Shown: piece after piece, positions 48,140 to 57,180 of the stretch | Layout of the letters: each line of letters begins with the position of its first letter | Numbering within the stretch: the stretch's first letter is position 1 | Made by a program: the position numbers and the translations under genes | Notes under the pieces: generated by a model | What the model was told of the DNA's origin: nothing | Seen by the model: only the letters and a program-made list of their open reading frames with translations | The model's database searches: none | Source of the DNA: Dulcicalothrix desertica PCC 7102 | GTDB lineage: Bacteria; Cyanobacteriota; Cyanobacteriia; Cyanobacteriales; Nostocaceae | Assembly (NCBI RefSeq): GCF_003991905.1 | Contig: NZ_RSCL01000008.1 | Span: forward strand, 286,528-350,527 | Reading direction: 5' to 3' | DNA length: 64,000 nt

Positions 48140-50608
48140 TTACGACGATTGGTTTGTGCATTTGAGAGCAAGTTGGTTTTTTTGGTGGGGGAAGCGTGCT
48201 ACTAGTTCTATATTTCCTGATGCATCTAGTTCCCAATTTGTTGCTTCAATAATTTCAGGCGCCTCCGTATGTAAAGATGTAATAATTTTACTGATTCTAT
48301 TTGTATTTTCTTGTAATGGTCTTAAATCTGACCAAATTGTTTCACCTCTTAAAGCATCTGTAGGATTTTCGGGTAGTCCACCCCGACCAACTGCTACAAA
48401 TCTATTTCCAGCTTCGGCTGCACATCCTGTAGTAATTTGGTCTGTGACTTGGGTGATGCTAGAGGGTAATTCAATTGCTGTTATATTTGGGTTAAAGTTA
48501 AATGCATTTATCGAAACAACTCCGTTGAATGAACTTCCTTGCTGCGATGTTGCTGTAATATTACTTTCCGATGTTAAATTTTTATTAGGCTGTGTGCCAA
48601 ATATTCCTATAGCATTAATAGTAATTCTACCACCAAAACTTGCTTGAGCATTTGCAATAATATCACTGTCTTCTAGTGCCACAAGATTTTTTGTGTCAAT
48701 ATTAATATTTCCTCCGCTACCTGTATTGCCAACAGCAGTAGCTGTAATATTACTATTGTTTTGCAAACGCACATCTGTCGATTTAATCTGAATATTACCA
48801 CCTACACCTGATGCTGTGTTTGCTGTAATGCTACTTTTGTCTTTAACTACAAGCGAATTACTATTAATATAAAGCATTCCCCCATTTCCGATACCTTGAT
48901 TTTGAACGCTAATTCTTGCTCCATCACTTACTTGTAAATTGCGTGCATTAATTGTTACATCTCCTGCATTTCCTTGGGGAACATCAGGTAGTTTTAACTG
49001 ACTACGAATAATCGCAGCTTGGTTTTTATCTTCTAATTCTGAACCAAATACACGAACTGCCGAGCGTATTTGACTTGTAGTCGAACCAGATTTACCAGTA
49101 ACTTCCACACTATCAGAGGCATTAATAGTCACATTTCCAGCAGAACTGTTACTAAAACTAGAAGAGGATATTAAACCTCCATTAGATATTTTTAGTCTTG
49201 CTGTGTCAATATTAATTTTACCAGGACTACCATTTCTCCAACTTGAAGAAGTAATATTACTTACATCACCAGCAGGCGCCCTTCCAGAAATTTGAATATT
49301 TTCAGATTTAATATTTACATTACCACTGGCGCCGCTCGAAGTTGTCACTGACCCAATAAAACCACCGCCAAATATTGATAGTGACTGCCCAGAAATATTA
49401 ATATTACCAGCGTTGCCTTCGGAATAAGCAAAAGCACTTACAGTACTAATTGTACGAGTAGAAAAAGGAGAATAATCAAAAACACCCATCGATTGGGCGG
49501 TAATATTAATATTACCACCAATACCAGTACTAAATGTATTTGCTGCCAGCACAGCACCATTATGAATATCTAACAAAGGTGTAGTAATATTAATATTGCC
49601 ACTGGCGCCTGCTGCAATAGTTTCATTTACAAGACCGCTAGGAATACCATTGACTGTAGTATTAGTGAGTTTTAAACTGTCCGATGCCAAAACATCAATA
49701 TCACCAGCTTGTCCCATTCCTCGGTTTTGTAACCAAACAAGCGAACCGTCTTGAAAATTAACTTGACGACCATAAATCTTCACAACACCACTCGAAGTCC
49801 CATTCACATCAATAAGTGAATTGTTCGATAGTTCAATATTATCGAAGTTAGGATTTTCTGGATAACCAAGATTAAATCCTGAATTTGTATTAATACTTAC
49901 GGTTCCTTGTTCTTTAATACTACTTAACTCAATTTGTCCACCTGGCGCCGTTAATATTGCTCCATCCAAGTTGATTTTACCACCCACTAAAGCCAAAGTT
50001 TGTCCGGGTTCAACTTGTAAACCAGTATTATAGTCTTTACGACGGAATGGTGTTCCACTCAAATCATGTCCTTGACCTCGAACGGTTATTGCACCGGAGT
50101 TATTACCAATATCAAGTCCTATTGGTGCGCTAACTGTTAAAAGTGGAGTATTTGGTGCAGGACGTGCTGAGTAAATAGTACCGTCGGCAAATTTTATATT
50201 TATCGCACTACTAGCAAGAAAGGAACCGCCAATATTAAGACGCGCGTTTTCACCGAATATAATACCGTTCGGATTGATTAAGAAGACATTCGCTTTACTT
50301 GTAGTGGATATTAGTCCATCGATTTGTGATGCATTGCTTCCTGTTACGCGCGTAATAATATTTTTTACTACCGCAGAATTGTTAAAAATTGCTTCAGTAT
50401 TTGTAGGAATGTTAAAACGGGAAAAACTGTGAAACAGATTCGCGCCAGCTTGTGTACCACCACTTATAGTAATGATACTATCCGTTTGTGATGACTTTGA
50501 GTTGCTAGGCAGAGTCGCATCGGGAATAATCTCGGCGCCTGCGGTAGATATTGCGAAGACGCAATTAAACGAAATAAAAAGCAACAATTGATAATTGACT
50601 AGCTTCAT
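48140..50608 (-). CDS. two-partner-secretion-type filamentous haemagglutinin-like exoprotein
   Basis: 822 residues from the Met at 50608 (MKLVNYQLLLFISF...STAGAE), which gives a proper signal peptide; the track frame extends to 50674. The TPS domain is recognised by ISGGTQAGANLFHSFSRFNIP, TRVTGSNASQIDGLI and NVFLINPNGIIFGENARLNIGGSFLAS. A long beta-helical region follows with recurrent NINI, GNINI and SAGNVTINA strands, and a short C-terminal segment ends in LALKCTNQSS. It is expected to be exported through an FhaC/TpsB-type outer-membrane pore; no such partner is in this window. Confidence 0.87.
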   Translation of the reverse strand: MKLVNYQLLLFISFNCVFAISTAGAEIIPDATLPSNSKSSQTDSIITISGGTQAGANLFHSFSRFNIPTNTEAIFNNSAVVKNIITRVTGSNASQIDGLISTTSKANVFLINPNGIIFGENARLNIGGSFLASSAINIKFADGTIYSARPAPNTPLLTVSAPIGLDIGNNSGAITVRGQGHDLSGTPFRRKDYNTGLQVEPGQTLALVGGKINLDGAILTAPGGQIELSSIKEQGTVSINTNSGFNLGYPENPNFDNIELSNNSLIDVNGTSSGVVKIYGRQVNFQDGSLVWLQNRGMGQAGDIDVLASDSLKLTNTTVNGIPSGLVNETIAAGASGNINITTPLLDIHNGAVLAANTFSTGIGGNINITAQSMGVFDYSPFSTRTISTVSAFAYSEGNAGNINISGQSLSIFGGGFIGSVTTSSGASGNVNIKSENIQISGRAPAGDVSNITSSSWRNGSPGKINIDTARLKISNGGLISSSSFSNSSAGNVTINASDSVEVTGKSGSTTSQIRSAVRVFGSELEDKNQAAIIRSQLKLPDVPQGNAGDVTINARNLQVSDGARISVQNQGIGNGGMLYINSNSLVVKDKSSITANTASGVGGNIQIKSTDVRLQNNSNITATAVGNTGSGGNINIDTKNLVALEDSDIIANAQASFGGRITINAIGIFGTQPNKNLTSESNITATSQQGSSFNGVVSINAFNFNPNITAIELPSSITQVTDQITTGCAAEAGNRFVAVGRGGLPENPTDALRGETIWSDLRPLQENTNRISKIITSLHTEAPEIIEATNWELDASGNIELVARFPHQKNQLALKCTNQSS

Positions 50609-50716
50609 TATTTGGTTGTCCCGGCGCCGATATTTGAAGAGGGCGACCTTTGCCGTTGAGTCTACCATGTTCAATAATGGGGCGCATAGAACTTGACAAA
50701 ATTACTTTTTTAAGAT

Positions 50717-51691
50717 TTATAAATTTCTCCAGATAATGATAACCGTTCCTGTCTTGTCAGTATTAGCAGTAAAAGTGATGTATTGAGTGAACTTATTTTT
50801 CGTCACTGTATAAACAAGTCCACCTGCATAGTTATTAAGCTGGGATACTTTAAAGCTTTGCAGTTCTAACTTACTAATGACATTTGCAGCTACTTCTTCG
50901 GGTGTTTTGTCTATAACAGTTCCGTAAATGCGTTCTATTTCTATAGCAGAAGAAAATTTCTCTGGTTGAGAGTTTACTTCTTCGCTTAGACTCAGCTCTT
51001 GATTGAGTTTGTTCAAGACACCATCAAACGTTTCTTTTTCTTGAGAGCTTGGTAATGCTTCAGGTGGTATGCTTTCTTTGATAGGCGCCAGTTTAGTGGG
51101 CACTGGTTTTGGTGGTTCTTGCGTTGGTGAAGTAACTGGAGTCACGGTTTTTGCTTTTACGGGTACTTTGGGTGTGGCATTCTGTTTTTTAGGTGAAGCT
51201 GTTTTTGGCGCCACAACAACTGCTGCTGTCCCGTCGGTGACTTGCTGTGCTTCTTTAAATGATGCAAAAGAGACATCTGGATTAGCTGGCGCCACAGTTG
51301 GTGTTACCTCTGGAAGTGCCTCTGGAAGTGGCAGTGTTGGTGTGGCTTCAATTTCTGGTATTGGTAGTTGAGTTTGCGTTGGTGCATCTTGGGGCAGAGA
51401 AGGTAACTGTGACGTAAATTGTGGGTCAATGGTGGGTATAGGAGTACTCGTCAAGTCTTTTTGCTTGACTAGCGCTTTGTCATCGCTAAAAAATTGACTC
51501 GATTTTGATTGGGAAACAAATATTTGTTCTTGTTTTGGTGTTGTTTTACTGTAGGGTATTTTTCTTCCTGTAAAAGATGATAAGGGCATTAATAGCAGTA
51601 ACCCATGTAAAGTTAAAGACAGTAATAGCATCGAAGGTGATAATTGCCTGACAGCCGACAACCAATCTTTCGAGAAAGATGAATTAAACAT
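50717..51691 (-). CDS. TonB-like Pro-rich membrane-anchored protein
   Basis: 324 residues. One N-terminal membrane helix (LSPSMLLLSLTLHGLLLLMPL, about 18-38) follows a short cytoplasmic start, as in TonB. About 170 residues of Pro/Thr/Gln/Ala-rich linker come next (PLPEALPEVTPTVAPANP), then a small folded C-terminal domain (about 235-324; EKFSSAIEIERIYGTVIDKTPEEVAANVISKL...GTVIIIWRNL). That domain is not the canonical TonB C-terminus I would expect, so energy transduction is not proven. An AATGTGA half-site lies at 51784-51790, 93 bp upstream, with no second repeat. Confidence 0.6.
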   Translation of the reverse strand: MFNSSFSKDWLSAVRQLSPSMLLLSLTLHGLLLLMPLSSFTGRKIPYSKTTPKQEQIFVSQSKSSQFFSDDKALVKQKDLTSTPIPTIDPQFTSQLPSLPQDAPTQTQLPIPEIEATPTLPLPEALPEVTPTVAPANPDVSFASFKEAQQVTDGTAAVVVAPKTASPKKQNATPKVPVKAKTVTPVTSPTQEPPKPVPTKLAPIKESIPPEALPSSQEKETFDGVLNKLNQELSLSEEVNSQPEKFSSAIEIERIYGTVIDKTPEEVAANVISKLELQSFKVSQLNNYAGGLVYTVTKNKFTQYITFTANTDKTGTVIIIWRNL

Positions 51692-51864
51692 ATATTAATT
51701 TAGTATAATTATTTAATAAAAGATTTTAACAAGTTATTTCAACAGGAAATAAAGAAAATTATCTGAGCAAATTTACAAATAAAAATGTGATGACAACCTA
51801 ATTGATAATCAAATAGATGAACTTGATTCACTAAAAAATATTTTATTGATTATGTCGCTAAAAC

Positions 51865-51922
51865 GTAGGTTGGGTTACGCAAAGCCTACCCTGCGGGAAA
51901 ACTCCGTTTACACCCAACCTAC
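51865..51922. repeat. GTAGGTTGGGT inverted repeat
   Basis: GTAGGTTGGGT (51865-51875) and ACCCAACCTAC (51912-51922), 11-bp perfect arms around a segment containing GCAAAGCCTACCCTGCGGG. Same family as 28284-28340. Confidence 0.72.
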
Positions 51923-52141
51923 ACAAAATCATATCTTGCCCTGAAGCGTAAATGATTAGCTTTATATATTCAGCATATTAGAATGATTTTATCAAAATAA
52001 TTTGATATTAAACAAACTATTTTTTATTAGTTTTTTGAATAAAATTATATTAATTTAAATGTCTTTTACAATACATATAATTTTGTATAAAATCTCTATA
52101 AATCAAAATTTAAATATAGTTTAAATTGAAATTTGAAAATG

Positions 52142-52160
52142 CTTAAACAATTCTTAACCA
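52142..52160 (+). promoter_or_regulatory. Pho box (SphR/PhoB-type) upstream of pstS
   Basis: CTTAAACA (52142-52149) and CTTAACCA (52153-52160) with 11-bp spacing match the cyanobacterial Pho box, PyTTAAPyPy(T/A) repeats with 3-bp spacers. Located 65-83 bp before the pstS ATG. Phosphate-starvation control by SphR is the established reading for such sites. Confidence 0.65.
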
Positions 52161-52224
52161 GTTAGCATGTACTTTAATTTTAGTCTGTGTTGATAACAGA
52201 AATAAATTCTAGATACGAGGAAAT

Positions 52225-53283
52225 ATGAAAATTTATACTACCGTTTTCGGTCGTGCAATTACCAGTTCAGTAGTAGCTGCTGCTGTTGCTGTTGCTCCAT
52301 TGTTTGCAACAGTTACTCAAGCACAAGCTCAACAAACTCAAACTCTTAATGGTGCAGGTGCTACCTTCCCAGCACCTTTGTACGAAAGATATGCTCGTGA
52401 AATTCGTAAGAAGTTCCCTAACCTCAGAATTAACTACCAAGCAATTGGTAGTGGCGGTGGTATCAGACAAGTAATTGCAGGAACCGTTGACTTCGGTGGT
52501 TCTGACGCAGCAATGACAGATGCAGATATTGCAAAAGTCAAGAATGGCGTTATCCTCGTGCCTACTGCTGGTGGTGCGGTTGCAGTGGTTTATAATCTTC
52601 CTGGTGTAAACAACCTCAAGTTGTCCCGCAAGACCTTACCAGCTATTTTTTCTGGTCAAATCAAAAACTGGAATGACCCACAAATCAGAGCTGACAACCC
52701 AGGTGTAAATCTTCCTGGCACTCCAATCAAATCAGTTGTACGTGCAGATAGCAGTGGTACAACCTTTATTTTCACCAATCACCTTAGCGCAATCAATGGC
52801 TACTTCAGAGGTAGAGTTGGCGCCAACACAGCTCCAAGATGGGCAGGACTTACCAACGTACTTAAAGGAAAAGGTAATCCTGGTGTTGCTAACCTAGTAT
52901 CTCGTACCCAAGGTTCGCTCGGATACGTTGAGTTTGAATATGCTAGAGCAAATAACATAAGAATGGCGCAAGTTCAGAACAAGAAAGGGCAATTTGTTGC
53001 TCCTTCTTTGGCAGGTGCTAACGCAGCATTAAGAACTGTTAGCTTCCCTGATAACTTCCGTGTATTCGTTGGCGACCCTAACGATGGTTATCCAATCGTT
53101 GGTTTAACCTGGCTGATGATTTACAAAAAGTACCCCAACGCTGCTAAAGCAACTGCAATTAAGCAATTTGTTAACTGGGCACTTACAGACGGTCAAAAGA
53201 TCAATGATGACCTCAACTACACATCAATTCCTCCTGCTGTAGTTAATCGTGTATTGAACGTAGTTAACAGCACTGTTAAGTAA
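52225..53283 (+). CDS. pstS: phosphate ABC transporter, periplasmic binding protein
   Basis: 352 residues. The signal peptide is cleaved near TQAQAQ (about 35). The mature protein has PstS hallmarks: LNGAGATFPAPLYERYAREI, NYQAIGSGGGIRQVIAGTVDFGGSDAAM (phosphate loop), VRADSSGTTFIFTNHLSAIN and NDDLNYTSIPPAVV. It binds inorganic phosphate in the periplasm and delivers it to PstCA. A GAGGAAAT ribosome-binding site precedes the ATG. First gene of the pst operon, behind a Pho box. Confidence 0.95.
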   Translation: MKIYTTVFGRAITSSVVAAAVAVAPLFATVTQAQAQQTQTLNGAGATFPAPLYERYAREIRKKFPNLRINYQAIGSGGGIRQVIAGTVDFGGSDAAMTDADIAKVKNGVILVPTAGGAVAVVYNLPGVNNLKLSRKTLPAIFSGQIKNWNDPQIRADNPGVNLPGTPIKSVVRADSSGTTFIFTNHLSAINGYFRGRVGANTAPRWAGLTNVLKGKGNPGVANLVSRTQGSLGYVEFEYARANNIRMAQVQNKKGQFVAPSLAGANAALRTVSFPDNFRVFVGDPNDGYPIVGLTWLMIYKKYPNAAKATAIKQFVNWALTDGQKINDDLNYTSIPPAVVNRVLNVVNSTVK

Positions 53284-53368
53284 TTTTTTTAGGTAAAGGG
53301 AAAATAAAAGGGGTGACATTTATATATAATTAGCCCCACCTTACTTAAAACAAAACCAACGCATGAAC

Positions 53369-53394
53369 GTAGGGTGGACTTTAGTCCACCTTAC
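53369..53394. repeat. GGTGGACT/AGTCCACC inverted repeat
   Basis: GGTGGACTttAGTCCACC lies within GTAGGGTGGACT...AGTCCACCTTAC, a compact hairpin between pstS and pstC. It may attenuate transcription after pstS, which is usually the most expressed gene of the operon. Confidence 0.6.
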
Positions 53395-53428
53395 TTGTAT
53401 GAGAATAATTTATTTTCACTAAACTGTA

Positions 53429-54427
53429 ATGGCAACACCTGAACCAGTCTCCCCAAAATATACGCATTCCTCCAATGCTGTTGATGCTAATCTCGACCTA
53501 ACAGTTATCGGCGGAAGAAATTACTGGACTAATCAAGCTTTCACATGGTTTGTTTACGCTTTTGCTGCTATTACTGTTTTAATTCTTTTTTGGATGAGTT
53601 TAATAGTATTTCAGCAAGCTAAACCAGCAATTGATAAGTTTGGATTTGGGTTTCTGACAAGTATGGAATGGGATACGGGCAATGAATTGTTTGGTGCGCT
53701 ACCATATATATACGGAACGCTAGTTAGTAGTGGTATTGGAATTCTATTTGCTTTTCCTATTGGTGTAGCTGTAGCTTTGATTACTAGCGAAAACTTTCTT
53801 CCTCCATCAATACGTAGCATTTTTGCATTTATTGTCCAGTTAATTGCTGCTATTCCCAGCGTTATCCTTGGCTTGTGGGGTATCTATGTATTTATTCCTG
53901 TTTTGGAACCAGTTCAAAACGCTTTGTACAAAACCCTAGGTTGGATACCATTATTTAATACTGAAAACCCGGCTGGGTTTAACATGCTGACTGCTGGTAT
54001 CATTTTGGCGATTATGATTTTGCCAACACTGGCAGCGATATCACGAGATGTATTGTTAGTAGTGCCTAAAGAGTTACGCAGTGCGTCAATGGCTTTAGGT
54101 AGCACTCGTTGGGAAACAATTTTTCGAGTTATATTACCTACAGCGCTTTCTGGAGTTATCAGCGCTACAATGCTTGCTTTAGGACGCGCGCTGGGTGAAA
54201 CAATGGCTGTGACAATGGTAATAGGTAACTCGGCTCAAATCGATGCCTCACTACTGGCGCCTGCGTATACAATTCCTTCAGTGCTTGCGAATGAATTTGC
54301 TGAAGCATTAAGTCCGCTACATACAGGTGCTTTAACTTATTTGGCACTAATATTGTTTGTTTTAACTTTAGGTGTGAATGTAGCTGCCAACCTTTTGGTG
54401 CAGTGGTTAGGAGTCAAGACCAAGTAG
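53429..54427 (+). CDS. pstC: phosphate ABC transporter permease PstC
   Basis: 332 residues with about six helices. The permease signature RSASMALGSTRWETIFRVILPTALSGVISATMLALGRALGETMAV (about 218-262) carries the EAA-type loop that contacts PstB. It forms the membrane channel with PstA. The TAG stop (54425-54427) lies in a GTAGAGAC palindrome, so the native C-terminus may have been cut or set by the repeat (ends WLGVKTK). Confidence 0.95.
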   Translation: MATPEPVSPKYTHSSNAVDANLDLTVIGGRNYWTNQAFTWFVYAFAAITVLILFWMSLIVFQQAKPAIDKFGFGFLTSMEWDTGNELFGALPYIYGTLVSSGIGILFAFPIGVAVALITSENFLPPSIRSIFAFIVQLIAAIPSVILGLWGIYVFIPVLEPVQNALYKTLGWIPLFNTENPAGFNMLTAGIILAIMILPTLAAISRDVLLVVPKELRSASMALGSTRWETIFRVILPTALSGVISATMLALGRALGETMAVTMVIGNSAQIDASLLAPAYTIPSVLANEFAEALSPLHTGALTYLALILFVLTLGVNVAANLLVQWLGVKTK

Positions 54428-54467
54428 AGACGTTACATGTAACGTCTGTACACATGTAACGTCTGTA
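54424..54467. repeat. GTAGAGAC palindrome with tandem half-copy, supplies pstC stop
   Basis: GTAGAGACGTTACA (54424-54437) with TGTAACGTCTGTAC (54438-54451), followed by a second copy of ACATGTAACGTCTGTA: 54435-54450 and 54452-54467, period 17 nt. The pstC TAG stop is inside the left arm. The element separates pstC from pstA. Confidence 0.75.
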
Positions 54468-54512
54468 AAAATCAAAAATCCATTCATATTACGAAGTAAA
54501 AGCCAAAATAGC

Positions 54513-55391
54513 ATGAGTGCTTATCAAGATTCGCAAGTTGATACATCATTCGCGAACGAATTGTGCAGTCCTTTACCGACTACACGGCGCCTGTTCACGT
54601 ATATTATGAACGGGCTTGCATTCGGATTGTCTGGACTCGCAATTGTTCCATTACTATCAGTATTGTGGGAAATTATAATACGGGGTTTCTCCGGTTTTAG
54701 ACCTGCAATGTTTGTTACAGCCGTGATTGACAACGGAATTGCTAACGCAATAGTCGGTACAGCAATCATGGTAACAATTGCTTCGCTCATAAGTATTCCG
54801 ACAGGGGTAATGACGGGCATATATTTGTCAGAGTTTGGTCAAAGCCATCCTGTGGCTAACTTTGTTCGTTTTATTACCACCATTTTGACAGGTGTACCTT
54901 CGATTGTTGTGGGTGTATTTGCTTACGGTGTTGTAGTTGCTATTACAAAATCATTCAGCGCCTTTGCTGGTGGTTTTGCGTTATCAATTATTATGCTGCC
55001 AGTTATTGCGTTAACTACTGAAGAAGCCTTAAAGCTAATTCCAAACGCTCAACGACTAGCTTCTGCGGCTTTGGGTAGCAGCCGTTTTCAGACCACGTTT
55101 AAAGTTGTACTTGCTGCGGCAGTACCTGGTATTACTACAGGGGTCTTACTAGCTGTAGCTCGTGCCGCTGGCGAAACAGCACCGCTCGTTTTCACTGCTT
55201 TATTTAGTTTGGACTGGTCAACTGACCTTAATGGCCCAACTGCTTCGCTACCAGTACTAATTTTTAACCTCTACAACGACCCCTCGCCAGAGAAAAACCA
55301 ACTTGTTTGGACTACCTCTATAGTCCTACTAGGTTTAGTTTTGTGCATCAGCTTGCTTTCGCGTTTGATTACTAGCAAAAAAACAAAGTAA
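54513..55391 (+). CDS. pstA: phosphate ABC transporter permease PstA
   Basis: 292 residues with about six helices and the PstA-type permease loop RLASAALGSSRFQTTFKVVLAAAVPGITTGVLLAVARAAGETAPL (about 193-237). It pairs with PstC in the membrane. It starts 85 nt after pstC, a gap filled by the repeat at 54424-54467. Confidence 0.95.
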   Translation: MSAYQDSQVDTSFANELCSPLPTTRRLFTYIMNGLAFGLSGLAIVPLLSVLWEIIIRGFSGFRPAMFVTAVIDNGIANAIVGTAIMVTIASLISIPTGVMTGIYLSEFGQSHPVANFVRFITTILTGVPSIVVGVFAYGVVVAITKSFSAFAGGFALSIIMLPVIALTTEEALKLIPNAQRLASAALGSSRFQTTFKVVLAAAVPGITTGVLLAVARAAGETAPLVFTALFSLDWSTDLNGPTASLPVLIFNLYNDPSPEKNQLVWTTSIVLLGLVLCISLLSRLITSKKTK

Positions 55392-55436
55392 TGAGTAAGT
55401 GGTGTTGTCAATTTTTGTCGCATAATTTGGGCAAAC

Positions 55437-56225
55437 ATGAATAAATTAATCCCGGCTATCAAAGTCAAAAATCTCACGTTTTACTACGGAGCTAAAACGA
55501 CTAAACCAGCCATTGAAAATATTTCAATGGATATCTACCAAAATCAAGTCACCGCTATTATCGGTCCTAGTGGTTGTGGTAAATCGACATTTATCAAAAC
55601 TCTTAATCGCATTAGCGAATTAGAAGGTGACGTTCAGGTTAAAGGCAGCGTTGAATTCGCTGGTCAAAATATCTACGAACGTCGCATTAATTTAAATCGG
55701 TTACGGCGCCAAATTGGTATGGTGTTCCAAAAGCCGAATTTATTTCCAATGAGTGTTTATGATAACGTCGCATACGGTTTACGTATCGACCGATTTGTTC
55801 CAAAAGCGCAACTCGATGAAATCGTCGAAACGGCAATTCGAGGTGCCGCACTGTGGGATGAAGTCAAAGACAAACTTGGTAAATCCGCTTTAGGACTTTC
55901 TGGAGGACAGCAGCAGCGTCTTTGCATCGCGCGCGCAATTGCCGTTAAACCAAAAATTCTATTAATGGATGAACCTTGTTCAGCCTTAGACCCTATCGCG
56001 ACAATGAAAGTAGAAGAACTCATTCATCAATTACGCGAAGAGTTCACAATTGCAATTGTTACCCATAACATGCAACAAGCTGTGCGCGTATCTGACTTTA
56101 CAGCGTTCTTTACTACTGACGAAAGTCGCATCGGTCAAATGGTTGAATTTGGTGGTACCACTCAAATCTTCAACAGTCCTCTCGATGAACGCACGCGCGA
56201 TTACGTGTCCGGTCGTTTCGGTTAA
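55437..56225 (+). CDS. pstB: phosphate ABC transporter ATP-binding protein
   Basis: 262 residues. Walker [10 protein letters not shown] (about 43-51), ABC signature [16 protein letters not shown] (about 155-170) and Walker [14 protein letters not shown] are intact, with the PstB-typical [23 protein letters not shown]. It drives ATP-dependent phosphate uptake with PstSCA. Only one pstB is present and no phoU is encoded in this window. Confidence 0.95.
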   Translation: MNKLIPAIKVKNLTFYYGAKTTKPAIENISMDIYQNQVTAIIGPSGCGKSTFIKTLNRISELEGDVQVKGSVEFAGQNIYERRINLNRLRRQIGMVFQKPNLFPMSVYDNVAYGLRIDRFVPKAQLDEIVETAIRGAALWDEVKDKLGKSALGLSGGQQQRLCIARAIAVKPKILLMDEPCSALDPIATMKVEELIHQLREEFTIAIVTHNMQQAVRVSDFTAFFTTDESRIGQMVEFGGTTQIFNSPLDERTRDYVSGRFG

Positions 56226-56582
56226 TTTTTTCGCTTGTTCGCTCAATTCCTATATCGACAGCTAAATTTACTCCTTACCACTTCGTTTGATCCAAAATTA
56301 TCTTGTGGGATGGGCATCCTTGCCCGTCCCATACGAGCAAACAAGTAAAATACCCATCTTACAATTGCAGGTTAATTTACTTTTTAGAACACTCTTAATA
56401 ATCTTTTTCTACGTCAATGTAATATCAAGCTTGTTACTGTAATAATACTCTAATTAGTAAAGGTAGCAACTTACTCGCAACGCTAAGGGATGTTCAGTTG
56501 AACTCAGTAAGTAGCGTATAACGCAAAAGTAGGTTGGGTTACGCAAACGCATAACCCAACTTACAAAACTATCAACAATACC
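56226..56582. other. 357-bp gap with two dispersed inverted repeats
   Basis: After pstB, TGGGATGGGCA (56306-56316) faces TGCCCGTCCCA (56321-56331), a probable terminator related to the one at 61714. A GTAGGTTGGGTT / AACCCAACTTAC repeat lies at 56529-56564, just beyond the 3' end of the antitoxin-like gene. No gene seen. Confidence 0.55.
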
Positions 56583-56885
56583 TTAAGACTTGGCAAGCAC
56601 AACTTCCTTTTCTGGAAAATTGGCTACTATTTTTAAACTTCCACCAAGAGCTTCGATATAACGGAAGAGAGTACTTATTTGAATATCATCCAAGTTTTCT
56701 AAATTAGAAATATTGGCTAAATCGATACCAAGTTCTTTTTCTAAATTTTCTTGGGGTATGCCCATAGACTCTTGTAACTCGATAAGAGAAATATGAAGCG
56801 ATATCAAGATAGCACGAGCCTTGCTCATTTCTCTTTGCTCAGGTGTCATTTTACTTCGTAATTCGCTAAAAGGTTTAGTATTCAT
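56583..56885 (-). CDS. XRE/HigA-like helix-turn-helix antitoxin
   Basis: 100 residues. The C-terminal region holds a helix-turn-helix of the XRE type: LIELQESMGIPQENLEKELGIDLANISNLE, with the recognition-helix region modified relative to typical members, then LFRYIEALGGSLKIVANFP, which is typical of HigA/RelB-like antitoxins of cyanobacteria. The ATG overlaps the TGA of an upstream toxin remnant (ATATGA), the usual toxin-antitoxin arrangement, but the toxin is truncated. Confidence 0.72.
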   Translation of the reverse strand: MNTKPFSELRSKMTPEQREMSKARAILISLHISLIELQESMGIPQENLEKELGIDLANISNLENLDDIQISTLFRYIEALGGSLKIVANFPEKEVVLAKS

Positions 56886-56955
56886 ATTAATCCTTCCTTT
56901 TTAAGTTCTTCCAAAAGTACATCGTAAAGCTTGTCTGCTTTTGTTACAGGCACCG
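56882..56955 (-). pseudogene. C-terminal remnant of a toxin gene
   Basis: On the minus strand the frame ends VTKADKLYDVLLEELKKEGLI-stop, with the stop overlapping the antitoxin ATG, as expected for the end of a HigB/RelE-like toxin. Upstream of about 56955 the sequence instead matches GDPD DNA on the other strand, so the toxin body is missing. Confidence 0.5.
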
Positions 56956-57180
56956 TCCGTTCGCTCACCGCAAAATCCAGATGTTCTAGCAACAACCGAA
57001 TTCTACACACCACCCGTAATGATTGAACACCGAGATGCAAGTGGTGAACGTCCATAATATACTTTAGCAGTATATAAAGCTAGCAATAGCGCAGGGCGCC
57101 GATTTTATTAAACCAGATTTAGTACAAAAGACGGTATATTCGTTCGCGCGTCACGAAAATGCTTTGACTATCGTCTTTAT
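56955..57180 (+). pseudogene. decayed GDPD domain fragment
   Basis: About 225 bp match 59390-59620 inside the large GDPD gene. Reconstructed frame: [15 protein letters not shown], then IEHRDASGERP-stop, YTLAVYKASNSAGR, a further stop, and STKDGIFVRAS. The catalytic HRGASGE is EHRDASGE here. Stops and frame changes show it is not expressed as a GDPD. It lies about 600 bp before the intact gene and abuts the toxin remnant. Confidence 0.75.

Larger units (their letters stand above)
51692..52224. other. intergenic region with dispersed repeat and Pho box
   Basis: 533 bp between the divergent TonB-like and pstS genes. It holds a single AATGTGA half-site (51784-51790), the GTAGGTTGGGT inverted repeat (51865-51922), a very AT-rich stretch and the Pho-box-like repeats at 52142-52160. 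No additional gene was seen. Confidence 0.55.

Noticed and set aside
48156-48647. 163-residue plus-strand frame
   Set aside because: It lies wholly antisense to the 3' end of the haemagglutinin-like gene and shows no recognisable domain; a shadow frame.
51784-51790. 11-bp element before the TonB-like gene
   Set aside because: A single half-site at a suitable distance and orientation, but no second repeat at 11 bp.
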